DNA of 64,000 nt from Setophaga petechia (GCA_024362935.1 JANCRA010000174.1:1-64000), one strand, 5' to 3'; shown: positions 1-9,907, counted from the first letter of the stretch. Translations and numbers: made by a program. Notes: generated by a model not told the origin, from the sequence alone.

Positions 1-618
1 CCACATGGTTTGTCCTGGGGTTGTTCCTGGTTTTGGGGAGTTCTTGGTTTTGGGAAACCTAGATGTATTATCCTGGGGTTGTTCCTGATTTTGGAAAGCC
101 CATATGGATTGTCCTGGTATTGTTCCTGGTTTGGGGGGAGTTCTTGGTTTTGAGAAACCCACATAGATTGTCCTGGGTTTTTTCCTGGTTTTGGGGAGCC
201 CACATGGATTGTCCTGGGGTCATTCATGGTTTTGGGAAGTTCCTGGCTTTGGGGAGCCCCAGATGGATTGTCCTGGGGTTATTTCTGGTTTTGGGGAGCC
301 CACATGGATTGTCTTGAGGCTGGTTCTTGGTTTTGGGGAGTTCCTGGTTTTGGGGAGCTCACATGGATTGTCCTGGGGCTGTTCCTGGTTTTGGGGAGCC
401 CACATGGACTGTCCTGGGGTTGTTCCTGGTTTTGGGGAGTTCCTGGTTTTTGGGAGCCCACATGAATTGTCCTGGGGCTGTTCCTGGTCTTAGGGAGCCC
501 ACATGGATTGTCCTGAGGCTGGGTTCTTGGTTTTGGGGAGTTCCTGGTTTTGGGGAGCCCACATGGACTGTCCTGGGGTTATTCCTGATTTTGGAAAGCC
601 CACATGGATTGTCCTGGG
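1..618. repeat. Minisatellite, about 41-bp unit, in SLC39A11 intron
   Basis: Tandem copies of a unit reading roughly TTTTGGGGAGCCCACATGG followed by ATTGTCCTGGGGTTGTTCCTGG. Some copies carry an extra block of about 17 bp repeating TTCCTGGTTTTGGGGAG. The array runs off the left edge. It lies upstream of the exon at 3060, so it is intronic in SLC39A11. Confidence 0.9.
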
Positions 619-1134
619 GGCTGTGTGTGAAGGAGAGCAGGAAGAGGGCAGAGCCAAGCCCCGGGTGGGTTCCTCCCCCCATCCCATCCCATCCCCTCCT
701 CCTGCCCCTCGGGGCTCAGCCTGGGGGTCCCAATTCCCGGTGGGATCGGGATGAGGGCGGGGGGAGCTCCCCACCCTTCCCACACAGACCCCTCCATTCA
801 CAGCTCCCTCCCTGCTAATTTGTTGTGGCCAGGAGCAGCAATAGCTGCTTTGTGCTGAGCCAGGGAAGGAGGAGGAGAAAAACCAAACCCCAGAGCCCAG
901 ACAGCAGCTGCAGTGTTCTCCAGCAGGGATGGCTCTCCCCCTCTCTTTGCCTGGAATAATGTTTGTGATTGTAATGGCCTGTCCTGCCCAGGGAAACCCA
1001 GAGCCTCTCCCCCTTCCCCTGCCCTGTTCTGTAAACCCTGGGAGAAGTTTAAACAGCCCCGAGAGGTTTTTTTGTTTTACTCATAGGAAACCAGGGGGTG
1101 AGCAAAGGGAGCTGGCAGGAGATGGTGTTGATGG
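619..1134. other. Non-repetitive intronic stretch
   Basis: Ordinary GC-rich intron of SLC39A11 as far as can be read. I looked for the preceding SLC39A11 exon, which carries the HNxPEG metal-site motif, and did not find it. It should lie left of this window. Confidence 0.5.
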
Positions 1135-1665
1135 TGGTCACAGGGGTTTGTAGAGGATGGAAGAGACAGGATCTTGATTCCATGATCAGGAGGCTTGATT
1201 TATTATATATTATTATATATAAATAATTATATATATATTATTATATATATTATATATTATATATATTTATATATTATATATAATACTATATATAATATAT
1301 ATATTTATATATGTACATATATATATTATATATTATATATATATTATATAATATATATTATATATACAGCATTATAACTATACTACATAGAGATAGAAAA
1401 GACAGGAGCTTCTTCAGAAGCTGGCTGAGCTAAGAAGGAGATAGAAAGAATGATAACAAAGGTCTGTGTCTCAGCAGAGAGCGAGAGCAGCTCCACCATG
1501 AGTGGTCAGTAAATCCAAACATCCACAGGGGACCAACCACGGGTGGACCTGTTGCATTCCACAGCAGCAGATAATAATTGTTTTGCATTTGTTACTGAGC
1601 TTCTCAGCTCCAGCAGGAAAAGTCCTACAGAAAGGATTTTTCACAAAGGATGTCTGTGACAGGAT
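1135..1665 (+). mobile_element. ERV LTR-like element with internal (TA)n expansion
   Basis: This stretch is homologous to 17451-17890. Both contain a block like ATCTTGATTCCATGATCAGG, then GATTTATTA leading into an AT-rich tract, then GAATGATAACAAAGG, and end with GGATTTTTCACAAAGGATG-like sequence. From memory this resembles a common passerine LTR; no family name is assigned. No internal retroviral genes adjoin it, so it is a solo or fragmentary LTR. The AT tract (about 1195-1372) has expanded into pure TA/TAT microsatellite. Confidence 0.6.
1195..1372. repeat. AT-rich microsatellite (TA/TAT)n
   Basis: About 180 bp almost wholly of A and T in TATA/TTAT runs, inside the LTR-like element. It is likely length-polymorphic and prone to melting or hairpin formation. 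Confidence 0.9.
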
Positions 1666-1934
1666 GGCAGGGCAGGAGCTGAGCTGGGATCTCTCTGGGG
1701 GTCACTCACAGCCCAACCCCTCCCTGCTGGAGCCCCCCAGGCTGGCCCCACTCCTGGTGTCCCCCAGTGCCACCAGCAGAGCCCAGCAGAGCTGGAGGGA
1801 GGCTGGGAGGTGGGACAGGGCTGTGTGGGGAGCATGGGGTGCCCTGCTTGGTGCTGAAATGTTCCCCCAAAATCCCAAACCCTGCAGAGCTGCGATAGGG
1901 AGGTGGATGGGCCAGCCATGCACAGGGACCCAAC
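1666..1934. other. Non-repetitive intronic stretch
   Basis: Intronic sequence between the LTR-like element and a CR1 fragment. No recognised feature. Confidence 0.4.
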
Positions 1935-2175
1935 TGCTCAGGGAGGGAATTCTTCACTGTGAGGACAAAAATCCTGCCCTGGCAGGGTGGGCAGGCCCTG
2001 GGATGGAATTCCAGAGCAGCTGGGCTGCCCCTGGATCCCTGGAATTGTCCAAAGCCAGGCTGGGCAGGGCTGGGAGCAGCTGGGACAGTGGAAGTGTCCC
2101 TGCCATGGCAGGGGTGGGGATGGGTGGGATTTAAAATCCCTTCTCACCCAAAGCATTCCAGGATTCCACAACTGA
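1935..2175 (+). mobile_element. CR1 LINE 3'-end fragment
   Basis: The + strand reads GGGAATTCTTCACTGTGAGG, then a block like CTGGAATTGTCCAAAGCCAGG, then GGACAGTGGAAGTGTCCCTG and CCATGGCAGGGGTGG. This is the order of the end of CR1 ORF2 and its 3' tail. It is 5'-truncated and degenerate. Confidence 0.75.
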
Positions 2176-2253
2176 TGCACAGCCCTGCTCTCCCCTCTGC
2201 TGAGTTTGACCCTGGAAGTTCCAAGGGTTCCTTTTCCATGGGATGCAACAGGG

Positions 2254-2890
2254 GGAAAGAGGGAAAGCGAAAAAAAGAGGAAAAGCAGAAAAAGAGGGAA
2301 AGAAAAAAAAGAGGGAAAGCAGAAAAAAGGGAAAGCATAAAAGAGGGGAAAGAAAAAAGAGGCGAAGCAAGAAAGGGGGAAAGCAAAAAAAGAGGGAAAG
2401 GAAGAAAAGAGGGAATGCAAGAAAAGGGGGAAAGCAAGAAAGTGGGAAAGCAGAAAAGAGGAAAAAGAAAAAAAAAGAGGGAAAGCAAAAAAGAGGGAAA
2501 GCAGAAAAAAGAGGGAAAGCAAGAAAAGAGGGAAAGCAAAAAAGAGGGAAAGGAAGAAAAGAGGGAAAGCAAAAAAGAGGGAAAGGAAGAAAAGAGCGAA
2601 AGCAAGAAAAGAGGGAAAGCAAAAAAAAAGAGGGAAAGAAAAAAAAGAGGGAAAGAAAAAAAGGGAAAGCAGAAAAAGAGGGAAAGCAAAAAAAGAGGGA
2701 AAGCAAAAAAGGAGGGAAAGAAAAAAAAGAGGGAAAGAAAAAAAAGAGGGAAAGCAAAAAAGGAGGGAAAGCAAAAAAGAGGGAAAGAAAAAAGAGGGAA
2801 AGGAAGAAAAGAGGGAAAGCAAAAAAAGAGAGAAAGAAAAAAAAGTGGGAAAGAAAAAAAGAGGGAAAGCAGAAAAAGAGGGAAATCAAA
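2254..2890. repeat. Polypurine minisatellite (GAGGGAAAGCAAAAAA-like)n
   Basis: About 635 bp nearly all A and G on the + strand, with an irregular unit of about 15-18 bp (GAGGGAAAGCAAAAAA). It lies about 170 bp upstream of an SLC39A11 exon. Such tracts can form triplex DNA. Long Lys/Arg/Glu or Ser/Phe/Leu open frames here come only from composition. Confidence 0.92.
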
Positions 2891-3059
2891 GCCCTGCAGC
2901 TGCTGGGGGATGGAATTTGCTGGGATCCTGTTAGATCTGGGCACTGGGCTGGGATCATTTCCACTCAATCCCTGCTCATGTCCCTTTTTCCCAGCAGCCT
3001 ATCCCAGGCTGAGCTTTGCCCCCAGCATAAATAAATGGATATATCTGTGCTTTTTTTAG

Positions 3060-3158
3060 GAACTTGGCCATTGGGATTGGGATCCAGAACTTCCCAGAGG
3101 GGCTGGCTGTCAGCCTGCCCCTGCGTGGCGCTGGATTTTCCCCCTGGAAAGCTTTCTG
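3060..3158 (+). CDS. SLC39A11: SLC39A11 (ZIP11) internal coding exon
   Basis: SLC39A11 is a zinc transporter of the gufA branch of the ZIP family, a multi-pass membrane protein. After the first base, which completes an Arg codon from the previous exon, the 99-bp exon encodes [20 protein letters not shown] and continues [12 protein letters not shown]. It ends on the first two bases of a Trp codon. QNFPEG is the conserved intramembrane metal-site motif of this branch. The acceptor is a T-tract ending TTTTTTTAG|G at 3058-3059. The donor is TTCTG|GTGAGC at 3159-3160. The split Trp codon joins in phase to the exon at 5055. A repeat-driven open frame (1959-3059) ends at the exon border and is unrelated. 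The preceding exons are outside the window. Confidence 0.95.
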
Positions 3159-3344
3159 GTGAGCTCTGCCTCTGCCCCAGGGAGAGGAGCCTCCCCCAGC
3201 CCCTCGGACCCCCCACCCATGGGATGGAGCCCTTGGGGTGGGGCTGCTCTGGGTCTGCTGTGCTCCCTGTGCTGCTGGGGGTGCTGCAGCTCTCCAGCAC
3301 TGCCCTGCTCCTTCCACACCCTCCAGGCTCAGATCCAGCCCCTG
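3159..3344. other. Intron start, non-repetitive
   Basis: Begins at the GTGAGC donor; no other signal seen before the array at 3345. Confidence 0.5.
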
Positions 3345-4300
3345 GATCCCAGGGATGCATCCCTGATCAGCCATCACATCCCAGGGATGCATCCCTGATC
3401 AGCCATCACATCCCAGGGATCAATATCTGATCAGCCATCACATCCCAGGGATGCATCCCTGATCAGCCATCACATCCCAGGGATCAATATCTGATCAGCC
3501 ATCACATCCCAGGGATCAATCCCTGATCAGCCATCACATCCCAGGGATCAATATCTGATCCCAGCAATCACCACATCCCAGGGATGCATCCCTGATCCAC
3601 CATCACATCCCAAGGGATGAATCCCTGATCCCAATCATCACCACATCCCCAAGGGATGCATCCCTGACCCTGACACATCACCACATCCCAGGGATCAATC
3701 CTGATCCCAACAATCACCACATCCCAGGGATCAATCCCTGATCAGCCATCACATCCCAGGGATCAATCCCTGATCCCAACCATCACCACATCCCAAGGGA
3801 TGCATCCCTGATCAACCATCACATCCCAGAGATCAATCCCTGATCCTAGCAATCACCACATCCCAGGGATCAATCCCTGATTCCAACAATCACCACATCC
3901 CAGGGATGCATCCCTGAACAGCCATCACATCCCAGAGATCTATCCCTGATCCCCACAGGTCACATCCCTGATCCCAGCAATCACCACATCCCAGAGATCT
4001 ATCCCTGATCCCCACAGGTCACCACATCCCAAGGATGAATCCCTGATCAACCATCACATCTCAGGGATCAATCCCTGATCCCAACAATCACCACATCCCA
4101 AGGGATGCATCCCTGATTAGCCATCACATCCCAGAGATCAATCCCTGATCCCCACAGGTCACATCCCTGATCCCAGCAATCACCACATCCCAGGGATCAA
4201 TCCCTAATTCCAACCATCACCACATCCCAAGGATCAATCCCTGATCCCAGCAATCACCACGTCCCAAGGCTGAATCCCTGATCCCAACAATCCCCACATC
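3345..4300. repeat. Minisatellite, about 30-38-bp unit with palindromic core
   Basis: About 28 copies of a unit like CATCCCAGGGATCAATCCC followed by TGATCAGCCATCA. Many copies hold the perfect palindrome AGGGATGCATCCCT, and TGATCA is also self-complementary. It occupies about half of the intron between the exons at 3060 and 5055. Confidence 0.93.
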
Positions 4301-4342
4301 CCATTCCAGTGCCTGTGCAGAGCTCCAGATCCTGCACTGCCA

Positions 4343-4394
4343 TTACTATTATTATTATTACTACTATTATTATTATTATTATTATTATTATTAA
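4343..4394. repeat. (ATT)n microsatellite
   Basis: About 17 ATT/ACT triplets, just after the palindromic minisatellite. Confidence 0.9.
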
Positions 4395-5054
4395 ATTTTG
4401 CTGTCACTTCATTTTTCTTTCCCTTCAGGCTGCATTTCAACCCCACCTCTCTTTTTCCCCCTTTTCCCTGAGGTGCAAAAGCCAAGGGCACAAACCCTGG
4501 GAGCAGGAGCTGCGTTCCTGCCCCTTCCCTGCTCTGGTGATGGATGGAGGGCAGGGGAGGATCCCAAACTGCTCCAAAGTTTTGTTTTCCTTTCCTCCCA
4601 CCCACCTCCTTAAGTGCTGGACTTGCAGCAGGGTTGCTGCTGCTGGGAAGGGATTTCCCATGGCCCAGAGGGGTGGGAACAATCCTAGAGGGAAAGATGA
4701 GTGGGAAGGATGTGGTGTCCTGGAGGAGCGGGCCAGGTGTCCCCTTTGGGACTGAGCTGTGCTGACTGGAAATGTTCCCTCTGCCTGGCAGCTGGATCCC
4801 CAAATCCCACAGAGCAGCTGGGGGCAGGAATTAGATCCTGCCTGGAAAATTCAGCTGGGAAATTGTCAAAATGGTTCTGTCAAACCCTTTCCTGTTCCCA
4901 CAATCCGGGTGCCTTGGCCGGTGTCCGACTCCTCCGGGGCACCGGGAATGGGGCACAGGGGGAATGGGGAGGTCTGAGCCCCCTGATCCCTCTGGGATGG
5001 CTGTGCCAGCCCTGCTCCAGCTCTCCAGGGGTGCTGTGGCTGTTTTTCTGGCAG
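4395..5054. other. Non-repetitive intron ending at an acceptor
   Basis: Intronic sequence ending in TTTTTCTGGCAG at 5054, the acceptor of the next SLC39A11 exon. No other feature recognised. Confidence 0.5.
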
Positions 5055-5213
5055 GTATGGGCAGCTGAGTGGGATGGTGGAGCCCCTGGCCGGGCTCCTG
5101 GGCGCCTTGGCCGTGGTGCTGGCGGAGCCGCTGCTGCCCTACGCGCTGGGGTTCGCTGCTGGAGCCATGGTCTATGTGGTGATGGACGACATCATCCCCG
5201 AGGCACAGACCAG
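5055..5213 (+). CDS. SLC39A11: SLC39A11 (ZIP11) penultimate coding exon
   Basis: 159 bp, 53 codons. The first base completes the Trp codon split from 3158. The frame then reads [40 protein letters not shown] and [12 protein letters not shown], ending on AG of a Ser codon. This covers late transmembrane helices of the ZIP fold. The GQxxGxxEPLAG segment, the Gly/Ala-rich helix and the acidic MDDIIPEA stretch are characteristic of ZIP11. The acceptor is GGCAG|G (5053-5054) and the donor ACCAG|GTGAGA (5214-5215). Both splice sites are canonical and in phase with the flanking exons. The exon looks intact. Confidence 0.97.
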
Positions 5214-5239
5214 GTGAGACCCCCCACACCTGTGGGAGG

Positions 5240-6166
5240 GTCCCCCTTACCCCTGGGGACAAGGAGGGTCCGTGGGAAGGGGGAGTTTGGGAGCAGAGGG
5301 GATTTAAACACCCAGCCAAGGCTGCAGAGTGCAGATGGGCTCTGGGAATCCTCCAGGCAACAAACTGAGAGAAAAGGGGAAAGTTATCCCATGGAGATGG
5401 GGTTTGGGATGCTGGGGGGTCAGGATGCAGCCAGGGGATTGCTGTTCTCCCTCCCCATGCCAGGGAATGGGGGGATCCCAGTTATCCCTGGGAACAAGGA
5501 GAAGTCCGTGGGAAGGGGGAGTTTGGGAGCAGAGGGGATTTAAATACCCAGCCAAGGCTGCAAAGTGGAGATGGGCTCGGGGAATCCTCCAGGCAGCAAA
5601 CTGAGAGAAAAGGGGAAAATTATCCCATGGCTGGAGATGGGATTTAGGATCCTGGGGGGCTCAGGATGCAGCCAAGGGGTTGCTGTGCTCCCTCCCCATG
5701 CCAGGGAATGGGGGGGATCCCAGTTATCCCTGGGAACAAGGAGAAGTCTGTGGGAAATGGGATTTTGGGAGCAGAGGGGATAGAAACACCCAGCCAAGGC
5801 TGCAAAGTGGAGATGGGCTCTGGATGGAGGGGCTGGGAATCCTCCAGGCAGCAAACTGAGAGAAAAGGGGGAAAATTATCCCAAGGAGATGAGGTTTGGG
5901 ATCCCAGAGAGGGTCAGGATACAGCCAAGGGATTGCTGTGCTCCCTCCCCATGCCAGGGAATGGAGACATCCCAGAGGGGATTGAAACACCCAGCCAAGG
6001 CTGCAGAGTGCAGATGGGCTCTGGGAATCCTCCAGGCAGCAAACTGAGAGTAAAGGGGGAAGTTATCTCATGGCTGGAGATGGGATTTAGGATCCTGGGG
6101 GCTCAGGATGCAGCCAAGGGGTTGCTGTGCTCCCTCCCCATGCCAGGGAATGGCTCCCATGGGATC
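5240..6166. repeat. Tandem repeat of about 238 bp filling the last SLC39A11 intron
   Basis: About 3.9 copies starting near 5272, 5510, 5750 and 5980. Each holds GGGAGTTTGGGAGCAGAGGG, a block like ACCCAGCCAAGGCTGCA, TCCTCCAGGCA, and TCCCTCCCCATGCCAGGGAA. The array ends about 67 bp before the terminal acceptor. Pieces of the same unit recur singly at about 9060-9120 and 9675-9735, so the unit belongs to a dispersed family. Confidence 0.9.
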
Positions 6167-6233
6167 ATCGGGGCTGGCATGGGGCTCGAGCCCATTCCCT
6201 GCCCCAACATTCCCCTCTGCCCTCTCCCTGCAG

Positions 6234-6311
6234 TGGCAACGGGACGTTGGCATCCTGGACCTCCATCCTGGCTTTGTGGTGATGATGTCCCTGGACGTGG
6301 GGCTGGGCTAG
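6234..6311 (+). CDS. SLC39A11: SLC39A11 (ZIP11) terminal coding exon, with a 1-bp deletion
   Basis: The acceptor is CTCTCCCTGCAG|T at 6233. T joins AG of the previous exon to make Ser, then GNGTLASWTSIL follows in frame up to 6270. The next bases are GCTTTGTGG, where the family has a Gly codon before Phe-Val-Val. Read literally, the frame continues Ala-Leu-Trp and stops at 6280-6282. In the frame shifted by one missing base, the conserved C-terminus GFVVMMSLDVGLG is present and ends at the TAG at 6309-6311. The simplest reading is a lost G in a GGG run, either an assembly error or a real allele. Loss of the last 13 residues would cut into the final transmembrane helix. Confidence 0.92.
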   Translation, partial: WQRDVGILDLHPGFVVMMSLDVGLG

Positions 6312-6840
6312 GGCAGGGCTGCCCTGCCAGGAGGACACAGCGGAGCCCCCGCGCGGGGCCGGAGCCGCGCACTAGCCTGGGCCCGGGGCTGCACCTGTAC
6401 ATAGAACCTGGGGAGCTGCTTTGGTGTTGATTTCCTCTGATTTTGTATCTCCCCCTCCCCTCTGAGTTCCTGGCGATGGTTTCCAAGCACAAACTTGGGT
6501 GGCTGCTCCCAGATCCTGGCTTGGTTTTCCTCTTGGAAGGGACGGGGGATGACGCTGGGCTGCTTTCTCCAGGAAAGGCTTTTGGGATTTTGATCCTCTC
6601 TGCTCTGGCAGGGGTTGGGAATTCCCTGTCCCGTGTGGAGGATGATCTGGGGTCTTGAAATGGAGTAATCTCCTTATGGAGTGTGGAATTCACTCCTTTT
6701 TTGGGGAGGTTGGAGGCATTAGGACTGTGATGAGCCATGGGGTGTTCCACACCCTGCTGGTGCTCAGGAACGCTGCAGGGAATTGGTTTGGGTGCATGGA
6801 GATAGTCCAGGCAAATAAAGATGAATTTTCTTGGGATCTC
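6312..6840 (+). other. SLC39A11: SLC39A11 3' untranslated region (proposed)
   Basis: Runs from the conserved stop to just past an AATAAA at 6814-6819, followed by GT-rich sequence near 6895-6920. It includes TGTACATA at 6396-6403, a match to the Pumilio recognition element. A second AATAAA lies at 7733-7738, so a longer UTR is possible. The end is inferred, as no transcript data are available. Confidence 0.6.
6814..6819 (+). terminator. SLC39A11: Candidate polyadenylation signal AATAAA
   Basis: Canonical hexamer about 500 bp after the SLC39A11 stop, with TGTGCTGTGTCC-type GT-rich sequence about 80 bp downstream. It is the nearest candidate; alternatives are 7733-7738 and 8851-8856. Confidence 0.5.
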
Positions 6841-7044
6841 TGCAAGAGGGAAATGTCATTTTTTCCTGAATGTGTCTCAGAGGGGCACTGCTCCAATGTG
6901 CTGTGTCCAGTGTTTGGGGTTTTCTATGGGAAGAACCCCAGGAAAGGAGGATTTGAGGGTTCTCCATGCAATTCCATGTGGAGCTGTCTGGGCTTCCAAG
7001 GGATTCTGGATTTCAGAACTCCCTGCAGGGCCAAGGCAGGGCTG

Positions 7045-7276
7045 TCCTGCTCACCCTCCACCTGCAGGAAGGGCAGGAGCTGAGCCAGCACGGGGCATTC
7101 CGGGATGAATGGATTAATTAACCCCTCGGGATGAATGGATTCATTAACCCCTCAGGGCTCTCCTGCTCACCCTCCACCTGCAGGACGGGCAGGAGCTGAG
7201 CCAGCACGGGGCATTCCGGGATGAATGGATTAATTAACCCCTCAGGATGAGTTAATTATCCCACTGGACAGCCAGA
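7045..7276. repeat. Direct duplication, 116-bp period
   Basis: Two near-identical copies starting TCCTGCTCACCCTCCACCTG at 7045 and 7161. Each ends in a block with GGATTAATTAACCCCTC. The second half also contains shorter internal ATGAATGGATT repeats. Confidence 0.85.
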
Positions 7277-7860
7277 ACCATCCATGGACATTCCTGCCTC
7301 CTCTCCTGATGCCTCCCAAGCACTCCTTGTGGAATGGCTGTTCCTGAGAGGTGAGGATTGCTCCTCAGTCCTGGACTGAGCAGGCTGAGGGTGATCCTGC
7401 CCCAGGGAGGAGGGAGCTGCCAGCCTCGGGAGGATGCTGCAGACCCCAGCTCCCCCTCCCTCCAATCTCCAGCACAAAGGGCTTCCCTAAACCCTCCTGT
7501 GGGGTCACCTGGGTCACCTGGCTGCTCCTGCTGCTCAGTCCCTCTGGAATTGGGGCTGGGATGTCCTGGACCCCCCTTGGGTCCCCCCAAAGGGAACAGG
7601 CTGGAATGAACTGAGCTCTCCATTTTGTTCAGTCCTTGTTTTTTTGGATGGATTCCCTCTGTGTGTGTCCCTCTGGATGATCCAAAGCTCCTGTTTGCTG
7701 ATGGATTTGACCTTTTAACTGTGATTGCTTCCAATAAATGGGAAATGGAGTTTGCACCGAGTTGTTTCCAATGCCATAAATCCACGGATTTGCTGCTCCT
7801 CCCTCCACTCTGCTGGCTTTGCTTCCTGCATCCTCACTGCTCCTGGCTTTCCAAGGTCCT
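7277..7860. other. Non-repetitive stretch downstream of SLC39A11
   Basis: No coding exon recognised. It contains AATAAA at 7733-7738, a possible distal polyadenylation signal for SLC39A11. Confidence 0.45.
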
Positions 7861-8137
7861 CTCTGGGCTGGGAAGGCTTCCTTGGGGCTGGGAAGGCTTC
7901 CTTGGGGCTGGAAAAGCTTCCTTGGGGCTGGAAAAGCTTCCTTGGGGCTGGAAAAGCTTCCTTGGGGTTGGAAAAGCTTCCTTGGGGCTGGAAAAGCTTC
8001 CTTGGGGCTGGAAAAGCTTCCTTGGGGCTGGAGAAGCTTCCTTGGAGATGAGAAAGCTTCCTTGGGGTTGGAGAAGCTTCCTTGGGGTTGGAGAAGCTTC
8101 CTTGGAGATGGGAAAGCTTCCTTGGGGCTGGGAAAAG
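7861..8137. repeat. 20-bp minisatellite (GCTTCCTTGGGGCTGGAAAA)n
   Basis: About 14 copies of a 20-bp unit carrying AAGCTT in most copies. Variation is mostly CTG/TTG and GAAAA/GAGAA. Repeat-peptide frames on both strands reflect periodicity only. Confidence 0.95.
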
Positions 8138-8139
8138 AA

Positions 8140-8480
8140 GGGAAAAGCCAAGGAGAGGCAGTTTCACCCTGGGTGTGTGTGGACAGTTTTTTACTGAGAC
8201 ACAGTCCATGGGAAAAGTAACGTGAGAAAGTATCTGAGAAAGGAACAGCTGCCTGATTCAAGGCCATGGTTTTCTTTGAGCAAGAAGTTGTTTTGTAAAT
8301 TATGTGATAACAGGAGGTAAAAAAGAAGCCACAAACATCTTGAGAAAGGTGTGACTGACTTTTATAGCTGACCAATGGTGAGCTTTAGTTTTGCAATATG
8401 GATGAGCCTTATTACTGTGATTATAAAAGTGATTCTGTTAATCAGTAAATCTGAGATTTGTCTGCATTAGAGGATGAGCA
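8140..8480 (+). mobile_element. ERV solo-LTR-like element
   Basis: An AT-richer island in GC-rich DNA. It has a run AGCTGACCAATGGTGAGC (CCAAT-type box), then TATAAAAG at 8422-8429, then GTTAATCAGTAAATCTGAG and ATTTGTCTGCATTAGAGG. This promoter and poly(A)-like order resembles passerine ERV LTRs as I remember them. No gag, pol or env sequence adjoins it. Exact ends were not resolved. Confidence 0.5.
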
Positions 8481-9117
8481 AGTCTCCCATGCACCTCGTC
8501 AGGTGTGCATCCCTGGAGCTGTGGGGCTGAGCTGGGTCCCTCTGGGCACAGGGGAAATTTGGGATTTCAGCCTTTAGCAGGATAAGCAGGGGGTGTCAGG
8601 CCCTCTTTTGGGAAGGTGCCACTGTCCCTGATGCCAGGATGTGCCACAGCTGGGACCAGAGCCCTCCCAGGGTCCCATTCCTGCTGCTCTCCCTAATTCC
8701 ACCCACCCTGGAGGCTCTGGAAAGCTCTGGTCCCTCTGTTTGCAGCTTTAAAACCTTCCAACCCTCTGGGATGTGCAGGGCTCGGGGTTCTCCAGCCTGC
8801 CAGGGATGTTTCCTGCTTTAATCCCTGGCGTGTGGTGCCAGCTGGTACAAAATAAACCCCACGGCAGAGCTGGGGGCAGCCTTGGAATCAGATTTCTGGG
8901 AGATAATTCCAAATCAAGCATTTAATCCTGCCTGGGTGGGATGGAGCAGGCAGGGAGGGATGCAGAAATCCCAGAGGAAAATCCCTTTTTTGTGTTTGTC
9001 CCTTGGAGGGAAATGAAATGATCTCCCCATGGAGGGGAAGCTGCCACAGGGCCAGGCCTGAAATTATCCCTGGGGACAAGAAATGGCCATGGAAAAGGGG
9101 AATTTGGGAGCAGAGGG
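8481..9117. other. Mostly non-repetitive stretch
   Basis: No gene recognised. About 9060-9120 (TCCCTGGGGACAAG, GGGAATTTGGGAGCAGAGGG) matches the unit tandemly repeated in the last SLC39A11 intron. An AATAAA occurs at 8851-8856. Confidence 0.5.
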
Positions 9118-9650
9118 GGTGGGAGGAACTGGGGGATTTCCCATTATTTTCCCATTCTCTGGTCACCCCGTTCATCAGCAGGGCTTGGAAAACCCCAAAA
9201 CATCCCAAAAAAACAACAGCAAAGAGGGCCACAGACACAGGCTGGGGGCTGGAGTGGGAAAAGAGAAAGAAAAAAGAAGAAAAAAGAAAAAAGAAAGGAA
9301 AAAAGAAAAAAAGAAAAGAAAAAAGAAAGGAAAAAAGAAAAAAAGAAAAGAAAAAAGAAAGGAAAAAAAGAAAAAAGATAAGGAAAAAAGAAAAAAGAAA
9401 AAAGAAAAAAGAAAGGAAAAGTGAAAGAGAGAAAAGGAGAGAAGAGAAGAGAAGAGGAAAAGAAAAGAAAAAGAAAAAAGGAAAGGAAAGGAAAGGAAAG
9501 GAAAGAAAAGAAAAGAAAAGAAAAGAAAGAGAAAAGAAAAGAAAAGAAAAGAAAAGAAAAGAAAAGAAAAGAAAAGAAAAGAAAAAAAGAAAAGAAGAAA
9601 ACCTTTATTTGGGAGTTTGAAGTTTTAGCTGGAGAGGGACAATTTGATAT
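9118..9650 (+). repeat. Left arm of a large inverted repeat (polypurine)
   Basis: Starts GGGAGGAACTGGGGGATTTC and passes GGTCACCCCGTTCATCAGCA and CAGACACAGGCTGGGGGCTGG. It then enters about 350 bp of A/G-only sequence (GAAAAA, GGAAA, GAAAA units; 9255-9603). It ends in CTTTATTTGGGAGTTTGAAG and TTTTAGCTGGAGAGGG. The reverse complement of the same order is at 9908-10437. Confidence 0.92.
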
Positions 9651-9907
9651 TTTTCCCCATGGCCTGGGACAGGGAGATGGGCTCTGGGGAGGGATCCCAT
9701 GGCTGGAGAGGGGATTTGGGATTTGGGATCCTGGAAAATTCAGCCTTTGGAGGGGTTTGAAATGTCCTGTGAGATGCTTGCAAGCAAAATATCAAATTTT
9801 AGCTGGGGATTCTCCCTCCCCACACTAATTTTTCAGTAAAACTTTTAGATTCCTGAGTTTGGTCTTAAAATCATAATAAATTTTAGCTGTGGCTGGAGGG
9901 AAACTTA
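9651..9907. other. Spacer (loop) between inverted-repeat arms
   Basis: About 257 bp of non-palindromic sequence. It includes ATGGGCTCTGGGGAGGGATC and ATCCCATGGCTGGAGA, which match the unit in the last SLC39A11 intron. Confidence 0.7.

Noticed and set aside
1959..3059. 366-codon Lys/Glu-rich frame ending at the SLC39A11 exon
   Set aside because: Runs through a CR1 fragment and the polypurine array; ends at the intron-exon border by chance.
6655..7083. 142-codon frame downstream of SLC39A11
   Set aside because: Lies across the proposed 3' UTR and its AATAAA; no recognisable domain and no splice support.
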